Shown: positions 1-9,197 of the stretch, in pieces
How the letters are laid out: each line of letters starts with the position of its first letter
How positions within the stretch are numbered: position 1 is the stretch's first letter
Source: a bacterium
GTDB lineage: Bacteria; Omnitrophota; Gorgyraeia; Zapsychrales; Fredricksoniimonadaceae
Direction: 5' to 3'
DNA length: 37,007 nucleotides
Assembly (NCBI GenBank): GCA_021783915.1
Contig: JAJXTI010000003.1
Span: 9,712-46,718 of the forward strand
Translations under genes and position numbers: made by a program
The notes under the pieces: generated by a model
Told to the model about the DNA's origin: nothing
The model's input: only the letters and a program-made list of their open reading frames with translations
Database searches by the model: none

Positions 1-1
1 A

Positions 2-739
2 CGTTGTTCTTTTATGACCAATGAAACTGTTTTTATCGACAAGGCGCTTATCCCCCATCATTTGAACTTTGGTAATTTCGCCGTTGCGTGGACAAAAGGT
101 AATTTCGCCGTCTATTTTTTAAATAGCGTTATTTACACGGTGTGTGTCGTTACGGGAATTGTCTTCATTTCATCCCTGGCCGCGTTTGCTTTTTCTCGGT
201 TAAAATTTCCCGGTAAAAACATCATTTTTTATATGTTTGTGGGGGCGATGATGATCCCTTTGCCGGGTTCCTTTGTGGCCCTGTTCGTACTCGTGACTAA
301 ACTGCATTTGGTCAATACCCGTTTCGGCTATATTCTATGCATGATCAATGTCGGGCTTTCCATGAGTATTTTATTATTGAAGACTTTTTTTGATAAAATG
401 CCCCCTGAGCTTGAAGATGCCGCTCGTATCGACGGTTGCGGTAAGTTGGGAATTTGGTGGAACATGGCCATGCCCTTTGCTCGTCCGGCCATTGCGGTCA
501 TCGTGATTTTTAATTCACTTAACGTATGGAATGAGTATATTTTGGCTATGTTACTTTTGGAAGATACTAAATTGATGCCCTTGCAAAGAGGCCTTGTGGT
601 CTTTCAGGGGGCCAACAGTACTGATTATCCGGTTCTGATGGCAGGCCTAACGATGGCAGCTATACCTATCATTTTGATATGCCTGGCCATGCAGAAATAT
701 ATTGTCAAAGGCCTTTCTTCAGGAGAAGTGGTAGGATGA
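2..739 (+). CDS. Carbohydrate ABC transporter permease, MalG family (5' end outside window)
   Basis: Multi-TM protein with the inner-membrane permease EAA-type loop (PPELEDAARIDGCGKLGIWWNMAMPFARPAIAVI). Frame is open upstream of the ATG at 14 to the window edge, so likely truncated at 5'. Confidence 0.9.
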   Translation, partial: RCSFMTNETVFIDKALIPHHLNFGNFAVAWTKGNFAVYFLNSVIYTVCVVTGIVFISSLAAFAFSRLKFPGKNIIFYMFVGAMMIPLPGSFVALFVLVTKLHLVNTRFGYILCMINVGLSMSILLLKTFFDKMPPELEDAARIDGCGKLGIWWNMAMPFARPAIAVIVIFNSLNVWNEYILAMLLLEDTKLMPLQRGLVVFQGANSTDYPVLMAGLTMAAIPIILICLAMQKYIVKGLSSGEVVG

Positions 740-3099
740 TGCAAAACCCCCCCATAATGGTAGACAACTTGACAAGGTTGAAGCAATTGGGCTTTTTGCG
801 CGTTTACGTTATTTTATTTGTTTTTTTATTTTTGGGAGCGTCGTACGTACAAGCACAGGATTTTGTTTCCGATCAGGCAAGTTCAAAGAGGGATTCCTCC
901 GAAATTGTTCGTTTATCATGGAAAGCCTCCAGGTCTGGAGATCTCAAGACACTCTCCAGCTTGACTGACGAAATAATTAAGACCTATGGAGATAGGGCCA
1001 AGGCTTTGGCTTCCGAATTAAGCAATTTCCCCCCTCGTAACAAGATTAGCCATTATAAAATCATGTGTGATGTGGCTACTGCTTTGTTTATTAAGGCCGA
1101 GGCTTTAATGCATCAAGGGAAAAAAGAAGAGGCGATCAAGGAGTTTAAGAGTATTATTGCCCAATATCCCGGGTCCCAGTGTTTCGACCCCAGCCGGGGT
1201 GCTTATTGGTCGGTGGCGGAAAAGTCACAGGCCAGTATTGATGTCATGTTAGGAGTTACCGGTCCAATAAAAGAAACTGTTGATTTGAGACCACAAACTA
1301 TGCCTACTTTGGCTTTTCCTGGTAAAGAAAAAGAGGTGGATTACACTAAGTATGGCAATTTTCTTAATGTAGGAACCAGGGATTATCATTATCAAATTAC
1401 CGACCGAAAAGGGCTCATCGCCGCTTTAGGTGAGGGTATTTATCCTAATATATCAGATGTTTATGAAGATCCACAATATAAGAAAGCATTGAAAGAAGGG
1501 CGTTTAAAGGGAAGTCACTGGGATTTTATTAACACCCCAGACTTGCAAGCTGCTTTATATAAATGGATTACTGCCCCTGAGTCTTGGGGGGTACGTTTGT
1601 TTTATATGGGTATTGTTTTTGAAAAGGCCAAAATGTATTATGAGGCCATTAAATGTTACCATGCGGCCATTGTGCAATTTCCAGGGACTTTAGCTTGGAC
1701 GTATTGGCATACACCGTGGTTCCCATCTCAGGCCGCGATTGCTAAAATCCATTACATCATTCGCACACACCCTGAACTTAAACTAGAATTTAAAGGGGCA
1801 AAAATTAAAATTCTCAATTTTTTTGATAATGACCCTTCCAATAAAATTCCAGTTACAAATCCAGGAGAAATCCGACAGCTTGATAGTGTTGAACTTGCCA
1901 AGGAAGCTTCAGATGTAGAAAAACAAAAGAATCTTTTAGGAGAACCAGTTAAAAGTTTAGGGCATGGGGTTGTCCATTTTGTCAAATATGCCAACGGCCA
2001 TTGGCAGCTTATTGTCGATAATAAACCTTTTCTCATTAAAGGCGTTACTTATACGCCGACGAAGGTCGGACAAAGTCCCGATGATGGTACGTTGGCTAAT
2101 TGGATGGATGACGACCCTAATCCTGCCTATACGGCTTGGGTCGATAAAAATGGTAACGGTAAACAGGACCCTGATGAACCTAACGTGGGTGATTTTACTC
2201 TTATGAAGGAAATGGGAGTAAACACCCTTCGTATTTACTATAATCCTATTAAACCTAAAAAAGAATTTTTAAGAAAAATGTATAAAGATTATGGTTTTAT
2301 GGTTTTAATGGGCAATCTTATTGGTAAGTATGCGGTTGGTTCCGGCGCTTCCTGGTCAGATGGGACCGATTATGAGAACCCTGAGCAACAGAAAAATATG
2401 ATGGAGTCTGTCAAGCGTATGGTCATGGAATTTAAAGATGAACCTTATATTTTGATGTGGCTGTTAGGTAATGAAAATAATTATGGGGTGGCATCCAATG
2501 CTGATAAAAAGCCTGATGCTTATTATAAATTTGTTAATGATGTCGCCAAAATGATTAAATCGATTGATCCAAACCACCCCGTTGCTATTTGTAATGGGGA
2601 CACTTTATTTTTAGATAAATTTGCTAAATATGCACCTGATGTGGATGCGTATGGTGCCAATGTTTATCGTGGGGATTATGGATTTGGTTCTTTTTGGCAG
2701 GAAGTGGCGGAATTGACAGATAAACCGGCTTTTATTACTGAATATGGGGCCCCATCTTACAGTGGGCCTGGTATGAGCACGCAAGAAGCCCAGGACGCAC
2801 AGGCTGCTTATCATAAAGGTAACTGGTTGGACATACTTTACAATAGTGCAGGCTACGCCAACGGAGAAGGTAACGCCGTTGGTGGAGTTGCTTTTGAGTG
2901 GTTAGATGAGTGGTGGAAGAATTATGAGCCTGCAATTCATAATACTAATGTTGATGTAGTGGGTCCTTTTGCTGGCGGTTATTATTATGAGGAATGGTTT
3001 GGTTTATTTGGCCAGGGAGACGGTAGGGATAGCCCATACTTGCGCGAACCCAGGAAAGTATATTATACTTATAAAGAACTCTGGAACTCCAAGGAGTAG
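736..3099 (+). CDS. Secreted/membrane-anchored TPR-like repeat protein with C-terminal GH2-like TIM-barrel glycoside hydrolase domain
   Basis: ATGA overlap with the upstream permease (ATG 736, TGA 737-739). Hydrophobic N-terminal segment, TPR-like repeats, then GH clan-A-like motifs WLLGNENN (putative acid/base Glu) and FITEYGAPS (putative nucleophile Glu). ORF track start at 679 is upstream of the more likely start. Confidence 0.75.
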   Translation: MMQNPPIMVDNLTRLKQLGFLRVYVILFVFLFLGASYVQAQDFVSDQASSKRDSSEIVRLSWKASRSGDLKTLSSLTDEIIKTYGDRAKALASELSNFPPRNKISHYKIMCDVATALFIKAEALMHQGKKEEAIKEFKSIIAQYPGSQCFDPSRGAYWSVAEKSQASIDVMLGVTGPIKETVDLRPQTMPTLAFPGKEKEVDYTKYGNFLNVGTRDYHYQITDRKGLIAALGEGIYPNISDVYEDPQYKKALKEGRLKGSHWDFINTPDLQAALYKWITAPESWGVRLFYMGIVFEKAKMYYEAIKCYHAAIVQFPGTLAWTYWHTPWFPSQAAIAKIHYIIRTHPELKLEFKGAKIKILNFFDNDPSNKIPVTNPGEIRQLDSVELAKEASDVEKQKNLLGEPVKSLGHGVVHFVKYANGHWQLIVDNKPFLIKGVTYTPTKVGQSPDDGTLANWMDDDPNPAYTAWVDKNGNGKQDPDEPNVGDFTLMKEMGVNTLRIYYNPIKPKKEFLRKMYKDYGFMVLMGNLIGKYAVGSGASWSDGTDYENPEQQKNMMESVKRMVMEFKDEPYILMWLLGNENNYGVASNADKKPDAYYKFVNDVAKMIKSIDPNHPVAICNGDTLFLDKFAKYAPDVDAYGANVYRGDYGFGSFWQEVAELTDKPAFITEYGAPSYSGPGMSTQEAQDAQAAYHKGNWLDILYNSAGYANGEGNAVGGVAFEWLDEWWKNYEPAIHNTNVDVVGPFAGGYYYEEWFGLFGQGDGRDSPYLREPRKVYYTYKELWNSKE

Positions 3100-3163
3100 T
3101 CTTTTTTTCTTGTCTAGAGGGGACATAAATTTGTTTAACATAATTAGTTCAAGGGAGGTTCGT

Positions 3164-4150
3164 ATGAAGAAGTTGTTAGGATTTTTTTTGATTTTAGTGA
3201 TGACCCCTGTGGTTTATGCTGAGGACAATGTCCAACCAGAAGCACAGGCCAGTACCCAAGTGCAGGTTGCACAACCGTTGCCGGCAGATCAGCCGCAAGT
3301 ACAGGGAGATCAGTCTTCAGGTCCGTCAGACCAGCCTCAAGCGCAAGGACCGAAAGCCCAAGCGTACAATTTTGGGGACTATCGTTCCTCAACTTTAGTA
3401 TCGAAAGCATGGGGTGCTCTTGATAAAAATGACATTGAAGCGGTCTTAGCTTACACTAACAAATGTATCGAGCTTTACGCTGAAAAAGCCCGACAAATGC
3501 AAACCAGTCTTAAGGATTATGTTACGGGAAGCAATGATGATATCTTTAAATATTGGGCTCTTAATGATGTGGCGACTAGTTACTATATTCAAGGAGAAGC
3601 CTATCGTAAAGCCAATATGAAAGATGAAAGTAAAGAAGCTTTTAATAAACTCATTAAAGATTTTTCTTTTGGTCAATGCTGGGACATCAAAGGCTGGTTC
3701 TGGAAACCGGCTGAAGCGGCCAAAGAAAAATTGGCCATGATCAAATCCGGGGTCAACATTGATTTCGGTGATTATTCTTCTAGCCAATTAGTACAAAAAG
3801 CCTGGGCAGCCTTGGCCGCCAATGATTTAAATGCGGTGATTGCCTATGTCAATAAAACTACGGATCTTTATTCTGCTAAAGCCAAAGAAATGCAGGCTTC
3901 TTTGAAAGAATATCCTTGGGAATCCAAAGAAAAAACGATGAGCTACTGGGCTCTTAATGATGTGGGGACGGCCCTTTTTATCCTAGGTGAAGCCTACCGT
4001 AACGCCGGTAATAAAGGAGAAGCTGCTAAAGCCTATAAGCAACTGATCGACCAGTATTTTTATGCTCAATGTTGGGATCCACAAGGTTGGTTCTGGAAAC
4101 CTGCAGAAGCTGCTCAACAAAAATTGGGTGAAATGGAAAACGCCACCTAA
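3164..4150 (+). CDS. Exported protein with two tandem ~120-aa TPR-like repeats after a Gln/Pro-rich linker
   Basis: SD-like AAGGGAGG before ATG 3164, signal peptide MKKLLGFFLILVMTPVVYAED; two obviously homologous units (NFGDYRSS...GWFWKPAEAAKEKL and DFGDYSSS...GWFWKPAEAAQQKL). Confidence 0.8.
   Translation: MKKLLGFFLILVMTPVVYAEDNVQPEAQASTQVQVAQPLPADQPQVQGDQSSGPSDQPQAQGPKAQAYNFGDYRSSTLVSKAWGALDKNDIEAVLAYTNKCIELYAEKARQMQTSLKDYVTGSNDDIFKYWALNDVATSYYIQGEAYRKANMKDESKEAFNKLIKDFSFGQCWDIKGWFWKPAEAAKEKLAMIKSGVNIDFGDYSSSQLVQKAWAALAANDLNAVIAYVNKTTDLYSAKAKEMQASLKEYPWESKEKTMSYWALNDVGTALFILGEAYRNAGNKGEAAKAYKQLIDQYFYAQCWDPQGWFWKPAEAAQQKLGEMENAT
3368..3760 (+). repeat. Intragenic module copy 1 (approximate limits)
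   Basis: Encodes NFGDYRSSTLVSKAWGALDKND...YWALNDVATSYYIQGEAYR...QCWDIKGWFWKPAEAAKEKLAMI. Confidence 0.75.
3761..4141 (+). repeat. Intragenic module copy 2 (approximate limits)
   Basis: Encodes DFGDYSSSQLVQKAWAALAAND...YWALNDVGTALFILGEAYR...QCWDPQGWFWKPAEAAQQKLGEM; nucleotide stretches such as tgggctcttaatgatgtgg are identical between copies. Confidence 0.75.
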
Positions 4151-4173
4151 TTTAATTATTTATCTTTTTAATG

Positions 4174-4218
4174 TTTTGATCTCTTTACCCCCAATCTGTT
4201 GGGGTAAAGAGATCAAAA
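4174..4218. terminator. Perfect 18-bp inverted repeat, 9-nt loop; intrinsic terminator or attenuator
   Basis: TTTTGATCTCTTTACCCC (4174-4191) / GGGGTAAAGAGATCAAAA (4201-4218). Lies in the gap between the CDS ending at 4150 and the CDS starting at 4238; T-rich sequence on both sides. Confidence 0.7.
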
Positions 4219-4237
4219 GAGTTTTAGAAGTTTTTCT

Positions 4238-4840
4238 ATGAAATTTATTTATTTTTTATTTTGTGCATTTTTTGTCGTGCCGGTTTTAGCTCAGGCCCAA
4301 ACTAACGAAAATAAACCCTTTCCGAAATTTATCGTCTACCAAGATAAAGGGTCCCTTAATCGTTATACTCCTTCAGGTTACATGCCTACAGGAGAGTGTA
4401 TTAAAATGAATGACGGCTGGCAACAGGATTGTCACGAAGGTAAGACCTGTATTAAAGTCATATACGACGTAACTTGTTCTGCCAAAAGTCGACATTGGGC
4501 AGGGGTCTATTGGCTTAATCCTGCAGATAATTGGGGAGACAAAAAAGGCGGTTATAATTTGACTGGCGCTACAAAATTAGTTTTTTGGGCCAAGGGAGAA
4601 AAAGGCGGTGAACAGATTGCCGAATTTAAAGTTGGAGGGGTAGGACAAAATCAAGACTATCCCGACTCAGATACGGCATCCATTGGTCCAGTCATCCTTT
4701 CTAAAAATTGGCGGAAATATTCTATCGACTTGCGTGGCAAAGATTTATCTTATATTAGTGGTGGTTTTGCATGGATAGCCAATGTGGATAACAATCCTGA
4801 TTCCTGCACCTTTTTTCTCGACGACATTCATTTTGAATAG
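4238..4840 (+). CDS. Secreted protein with carbohydrate-binding-like beta-sandwich domain (hypothetical)
   Basis: Signal peptide MKFIYFLFCAFFVVPVLAQAQ; CBM-like pattern (WAGVYWLNPADNWGDKKGGYNLTGATKLVFWAKGEKGGE...FFLDDIHFE). Confidence 0.6.
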   Translation: MKFIYFLFCAFFVVPVLAQAQTNENKPFPKFIVYQDKGSLNRYTPSGYMPTGECIKMNDGWQQDCHEGKTCIKVIYDVTCSAKSRHWAGVYWLNPADNWGDKKGGYNLTGATKLVFWAKGEKGGEQIAEFKVGGVGQNQDYPDSDTASIGPVILSKNWRKYSIDLRGKDLSYISGGFAWIANVDNNPDSCTFFLDDIHFE

Positions 4841-4865
4841 ACTCTTAAGAAAATCATAAAATTTC

Positions 4866-4894
4866 TTGTGTTGCTTTAATACCTTTGTTATATT
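4866..4894 (+). promoter_or_regulatory. Putative sigma70 promoter for the coiled-coil/lacI genes
   Basis: TTGTGT (4866-4871), 17-bp spacer, TATATT (4889-4894), upstream of ATG 4928. Confidence 0.4.
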
Positions 4895-4927
4895 TAATAT
4901 TAAATAAAACCTTTTTTTGGAGGCGTT

Positions 4928-6256
4928 ATGTCCCAAGCAATCCAGCGTGGTATTATAATTTTAACGGTTCTGTTAGTGGCTGCTATTGGGATTGCTGTGT
5001 TTGCCCTATATCAAAAGAAAGTGATTGAAGAAAGAAATTTAAGCCTCCAAGATGAACTTACCGATGTGAAAGGTAAACAAGAAAAAGCTCTTGCCGATTC
5101 TAAGAAATATCAACAAGACATTGCTGATCTGAAGAAGAGTCTTACGGATAAAGGTAGGGAAAATGACCAATTACAAAGTTCTTTGGACGATTTAAAAAAG
5201 AAAGCGGATGATTTAACAAGTCAAATCAATCAAGCCAATCAAGAACGTGATGATTGGAAGAATCGTCTGGAGACAGTTCGTAAAGAACGTGACCAGTTGA
5301 TGACCAAATTGCAACATCAACCTGTGAAAATTGTTTACAAGGAGAAACCTGTTCAGCTAAAATCTGAAGATACGTCTTTAACTTCCGTTGTGCCTGCTGC
5401 TACTCCAGCAACAGGGGATCCGTATTGGGCTGGTATTCTTAAACAAAAGGCCGAACTCGAAGTACAATTAGATAAAGCCAAATCAGACTTGGATGCTGCT
5501 GGTTTACAGGTCGCTGACTTAAGGAAACAAAATTCTGATTTACAACTCCAAATCAAAAGTTTGAATAATGATAAATTAGAGGTGGAACGTCGTTTGACTA
5601 ATGAAAAGAAAATGATGGCTGATAATTTCGATAAAGAAATACAAGACTTGCAACGTAAAGTGAAAGATGGAGACGATTTAGCTAGTAATTTATCTATGGA
5701 AGCGGCCCGCGCCCGGTCAGATCAAAAAGTTGCCAATGATTTTGTAACTAAGGTCAAAGAGGACAACAATCAGTTACAGTCTGATGTAAGACAGTTGGTA
5801 TCGACCAAACTTGCGCTTGAAAAAACAGTAGCACGTTTGAAACAAGAAAAAGATGATATGAGTAAAAAACTGGCAGATACAGAAGGGGTCATACAAGATC
5901 GTATTAATGAAATTTGGCAGATTAAACAAAATCTTGATCAAAAGATTTCTCAAATTAAACAAGTCAAAAACAATAAAGAAATAGAGTTGCCTCCGATTGT
6001 TGTCAACGCTTCAGGTAATGACCAATCTCAAACTCAAGCCCGGGCCCATAAGATCATTAGCATTAACGAGAAAAATAATTTTGTAATCATTGACTGGGGT
6101 GAAGCTCAAGGCAGCAGCATAGGACGAGTTCTCAAAGTTTATCGTGATGGTAGTGAAATTGCCCTTCTACAGGTAATTCAAGTGCGTCGCGACATTTCCG
6201 CAGCTGATATTAAGGATCAAAAGGCCAAGTTACAAATTGGCGACCAGGTTCGATGA
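4928..6256 (+). CDS. Membrane-anchored long coiled-coil protein with C-terminal small beta-barrel-like domain
   Basis: Single N-terminal TM (GIIILTVLLVAAIGIAVFALY), long heptad-rich region, C-terminal KIISINEKNNFVIIDWGEAQGSSIGRVLKVYRDG...GDQVR. Confidence 0.7.
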   Translation: MSQAIQRGIIILTVLLVAAIGIAVFALYQKKVIEERNLSLQDELTDVKGKQEKALADSKKYQQDIADLKKSLTDKGRENDQLQSSLDDLKKKADDLTSQINQANQERDDWKNRLETVRKERDQLMTKLQHQPVKIVYKEKPVQLKSEDTSLTSVVPAATPATGDPYWAGILKQKAELEVQLDKAKSDLDAAGLQVADLRKQNSDLQLQIKSLNNDKLEVERRLTNEKKMMADNFDKEIQDLQRKVKDGDDLASNLSMEAARARSDQKVANDFVTKVKEDNNQLQSDVRQLVSTKLALEKTVARLKQEKDDMSKKLADTEGVIQDRINEIWQIKQNLDQKISQIKQVKNNKEIELPPIVVNASGNDQSQTQARAHKIISINEKNNFVIIDWGEAQGSSIGRVLKVYRDGSEIALLQVIQVRRDISAADIKDQKAKLQIGDQVR

Positions 6257-7263
6257 AAGCTTCCAAGAAAGTCAGCATTACTGATGTAGCCCAAAAGGCC
6301 AATGTATCAATCACTACTGTTTCTCGCGTTATCAATAAAGTTCCTACCGTTGATAAGAAAATAGTCGCGAGAGTCGAAGAAGCGATTGCTGCATTGAAAT
6401 TCAGGCCTAACCCTACAGCTCAGCGTTTAGCTAGAGGGGGCATGGGTACTGCAGTAGGGTTTGTTATCCCAGGATTTCCGGGTATTTTCCATTCTTTTTA
6501 TGCCGTAGAGTTGATGCGCGGGATCGGCCATGGTTGTGAGACTTCCCACCTGGATTTAATTTTTTACATCACTGACGGGAAAAATCCTTTACGTTCAAGC
6601 TACGCTGGCGGGCTTATTTTTGCAGACATTATTGAAAATCGTTCCCAGGTGGAGGATGCTTTATCCGATGGCACGCCATGTTTGGTTATTAATCATTTGG
6701 TCAAAGATTTAGGAGTCAGTTATATTGCTGTTGATAATGTTAAAGGAGGCATGATTGCTGCGGAGTATTTGATTAGTTTAGGCCATAAACGTGTTGCCAC
6801 AGTTACCGGCAATATGCAAACACAAGCTGGCATGGACAGATATGAAGGATTTCAAAAGACCTTGATGAAAAACGGTATTGCTTTTGAACCGGAGTATTTT
6901 TATAAAGGGGATTATTCCAGACGATCTGCAAGGGACGCTGCCGGGCACTTTTTTTCTTTAGATAATCCACCCACTGCCATTTTTGCCGCTAGCGACGATA
7001 TGGCCTTGGAAATCATATCAGTGGCCCATGAAAATGGTATAAAAGTCCCTGAGGATATTTCTGTTATCGGGTTTGATGATAACCCTGCCGGTATTTTTGG
7101 TGCGGTGGCCCTAACGACAATAAAACAACCTTTGTTTGCCATGGGGGAAGAAGCAGTCAACATTATTTATGAAATTATGCAAGGCAAGCTAACTGGTTTA
7201 GTCCAGAAAGTTCTGGAACCCAATTTAATCATCCGCGAATCCTGTGCCCCTCCATCTTCATAA
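6253..7263 (+). CDS. LacI family transcriptional regulator
   Basis: N-terminal HTH VSITDVAQKANVSITTVSRVINKVPTVDKKIVARVEEAIAALKFRPNPTAQRLARG plus periplasmic-binding-like sensor domain (IFAASDDMALEII, DISVIGFDD). ATGA overlap with the upstream gene. Confidence 0.95.
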   Translation: MKASKKVSITDVAQKANVSITTVSRVINKVPTVDKKIVARVEEAIAALKFRPNPTAQRLARGGMGTAVGFVIPGFPGIFHSFYAVELMRGIGHGCETSHLDLIFYITDGKNPLRSSYAGGLIFADIIENRSQVEDALSDGTPCLVINHLVKDLGVSYIAVDNVKGGMIAAEYLISLGHKRVATVTGNMQTQAGMDRYEGFQKTLMKNGIAFEPEYFYKGDYSRRSARDAAGHFFSLDNPPTAIFAASDDMALEIISVAHENGIKVPEDISVIGFDDNPAGIFGAVALTTIKQPLFAMGEEAVNIIYEIMQGKLTGLVQKVLEPNLIIRESCAPPSS

Positions 7264-7287
7264 ATCTTTCTATCGACGCGTAAACAT

Positions 7288-7316
7288 TTGACAATTCAAC
7301 ACTTTCGTTGTAAATT
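7288..7316 (+). promoter_or_regulatory. Putative sigma70 promoter for mnmG-cysK
   Basis: TTGACA (7288-7293), 17-bp spacer, TAAATT (7311-7316), close upstream of ATG 7326. Confidence 0.5.
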
Positions 7317-7325
7317 CTTTCGTCT

Positions 7326-9197
7326 ATGAATTCTTTTGATTGCGTCATTATAGGTGGCGGACACGCCGGGGTTGAAGCTGCTTTGGCCAGTGCGCGTATG
7401 GGGGCTAAGACGCTCATGGTGACCTTGTCTTTTGAAACTATTGGCCAGATGAGCTGCAACCCTGCGATTGGCGGGGTAGGCAAGGGCCAATTGGTCAAAG
7501 AAATCGATGCTTTAGGAGGTGAAATGGGCCTTGCGGCTGACCGTACAGGCATTCAATTTCGCCAACTCAATGCTTCTAAAGGCCAAGCTGTTCGTTCTTC
7601 CCGCTGCCAAAGCGACCGCAAACAATATAAATTGTATATGCAGTCAGTGGTGCGCCAACAATCGAATTTATATATTAAAGAAGATAAGGTTCGAGAGATT
7701 TTAGTTGCCTGTGGGCATGTAGCAGGCATCAAAACAGCCGATGGAAACGCCATTGCTACAAAAGCTTTAGTTATCACCACAGGAACATTTTTAAACGGTC
7801 GTATACATATGGGCACTCACATTACCCCTGGCGGTCGTATTGGCGAACAGGCTTCCAACCGCCTAGCTGATTCTATACGTGCTTTGGGTTTTACCGTACG
7901 TATGTTTAAGACCGGGACACCTCCTCGATTAGACGGACGTACCATTGATTTTACGGATTTAGAACGACAGGACTCCGATAATCCACTGGTACCGTTTTCT
8001 TTTCGCACAGCTTTTATTCCCAAAGAACAAAAATTACTACCATGCCATATCACACGCACGACCAAAAAGACCCACGATATTATTCGTGCCAATTTTCACC
8101 TCTCGCCTATGTATTCAGGTCAGATTCAGGCTACCGGCGTGCGTTATTGTCCCTCTATCGAGGATAAATTAAAGAAATTTGCCGATAAGGACACTCATCA
8201 TGTTTTTCTGGAACCAGAAGGGCTGGGGACTTTTGAATATTACCCTAATGGGATCTCAACCGGCTTACCAGCGCATGTGCAAGAGGCGATGGTGCATTCT
8301 ATCCCAGGTCTGGAGAAAGCAATTATTGTCCGTCCTGGCTATTCCATTGAGCATGGTGTTATTGATGCGACAGATTTAAAATCCACCCTTGAAGCGAAGA
8401 AAGTCAAAGGTCTGTTTATGGCCGGACAAATCAATGGGACAACCGGTTATGAAGAGGCTGGGGCTCAAGGGCTCGTGGCTGGAATCAATGCGGCACTTTC
8501 TGCCAAAGACAAGGAGCCGTTTGTTTTGGGACGGCAATCGTATGTTGGCGTGCTGATAGATGATTTAGTTACTAAAGGCACTGAAGAACCTTATCGCATG
8601 TTCACCTCGCGTGTAGAGTATCGTTTAATTGTACGCGAAGATAATGCAGATAAGCGTTTGTCTGGGTTGGGCCATCGGCTGGGGTTGCTTTGCGATGAGG
8701 ACTATATGAAAGTCCAAAGTAAATATGAAATGATTGAGCGTGAGATTGAACACTTGCGTCATACGAAAATCAATCCCGGCACGGAATTAGATAAAATTTT
8801 GGAAGAGAATGATTCAAGCCCTTTGCGTCAGCCGACAAGTTTATATGAACTTTTAAAGAGACCGCAGGTCAGTTACCAGATGATTGCTTCTTTTGACGGT
8901 ACGTTAAAAGACCAAGGCCCACAGGTGATAGCTCAGGTTGAATACGAGATAAAGTATGAAGGCTTTATCAACCGTCAGAATAAAGATGTAGAGAAATTCA
9001 AGCACATCGAGCATATCCGGATCCCACAGACAATGAATTTTGACCAAATTCCAGGGCTTTCTAAAGAAAGTTGTGAAAAATTTAAGAAATTCTCGCCGAT
9101 GACCTTAGGCCAGGCTAACCGTATTTCAGGAGTGACCCCGGCGGCGATCACGTTAATGATGGTTTATTTGAGAAAATCAAAGGAGGCAGATAAATGA
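7326..9197 (+). CDS. mnmG: tRNA uridine-5-carboxymethylaminomethyl(34) synthesis enzyme MnmG (GidA)
   Basis: [32 protein letters not shown] motif; [54 protein letters not shown]. Confidence 0.98.
   Translation: MNSFDCVIIGGGHAGVEAALASARMGAKTLMVTLSFETIGQMSCNPAIGGVGKGQLVKEIDALGGEMGLAADRTGIQFRQLNASKGQAVRSSRCQSDRKQYKLYMQSVVRQQSNLYIKEDKVREILVACGHVAGIKTADGNAIATKALVITTGTFLNGRIHMGTHITPGGRIGEQASNRLADSIRALGFTVRMFKTGTPPRLDGRTIDFTDLERQDSDNPLVPFSFRTAFIPKEQKLLPCHITRTTKKTHDIIRANFHLSPMYSGQIQATGVRYCPSIEDKLKKFADKDTHHVFLEPEGLGTFEYYPNGISTGLPAHVQEAMVHSIPGLEKAIIVRPGYSIEHGVIDATDLKSTLEAKKVKGLFMAGQINGTTGYEEAGAQGLVAGINAALSAKDKEPFVLGRQSYVGVLIDDLVTKGTEEPYRMFTSRVEYRLIVREDNADKRLSGLGHRLGLLCDEDYMKVQSKYEMIEREIEHLRHTKINPGTELDKILEENDSSPLRQPTSLYELLKRPQVSYQMIASFDGTLKDQGPQVIAQVEYEIKYEGFINRQNKDVEKFKHIEHIRIPQTMNFDQIPGLSKESCEKFKKFSPMTLGQANRISGVTPAAITLMMVYLRKSKEADK

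Noticed and set aside
1752-2036. Minus-strand ORFs antisense to strong genes (e.g. 1752..2036, 3446..3787, 16562..17011, 18129..18542, 25978..26349)
   Set aside because: They lie inside well-supported genes, have low-complexity or mirrored compositions, and no family signature; treated as spurious.
7519-7704. Short plus-strand alternate-frame ORFs inside mnmG, dnaK, clpB and others
   Set aside because: Frame-shadow ORFs of conserved genes with no independent support.
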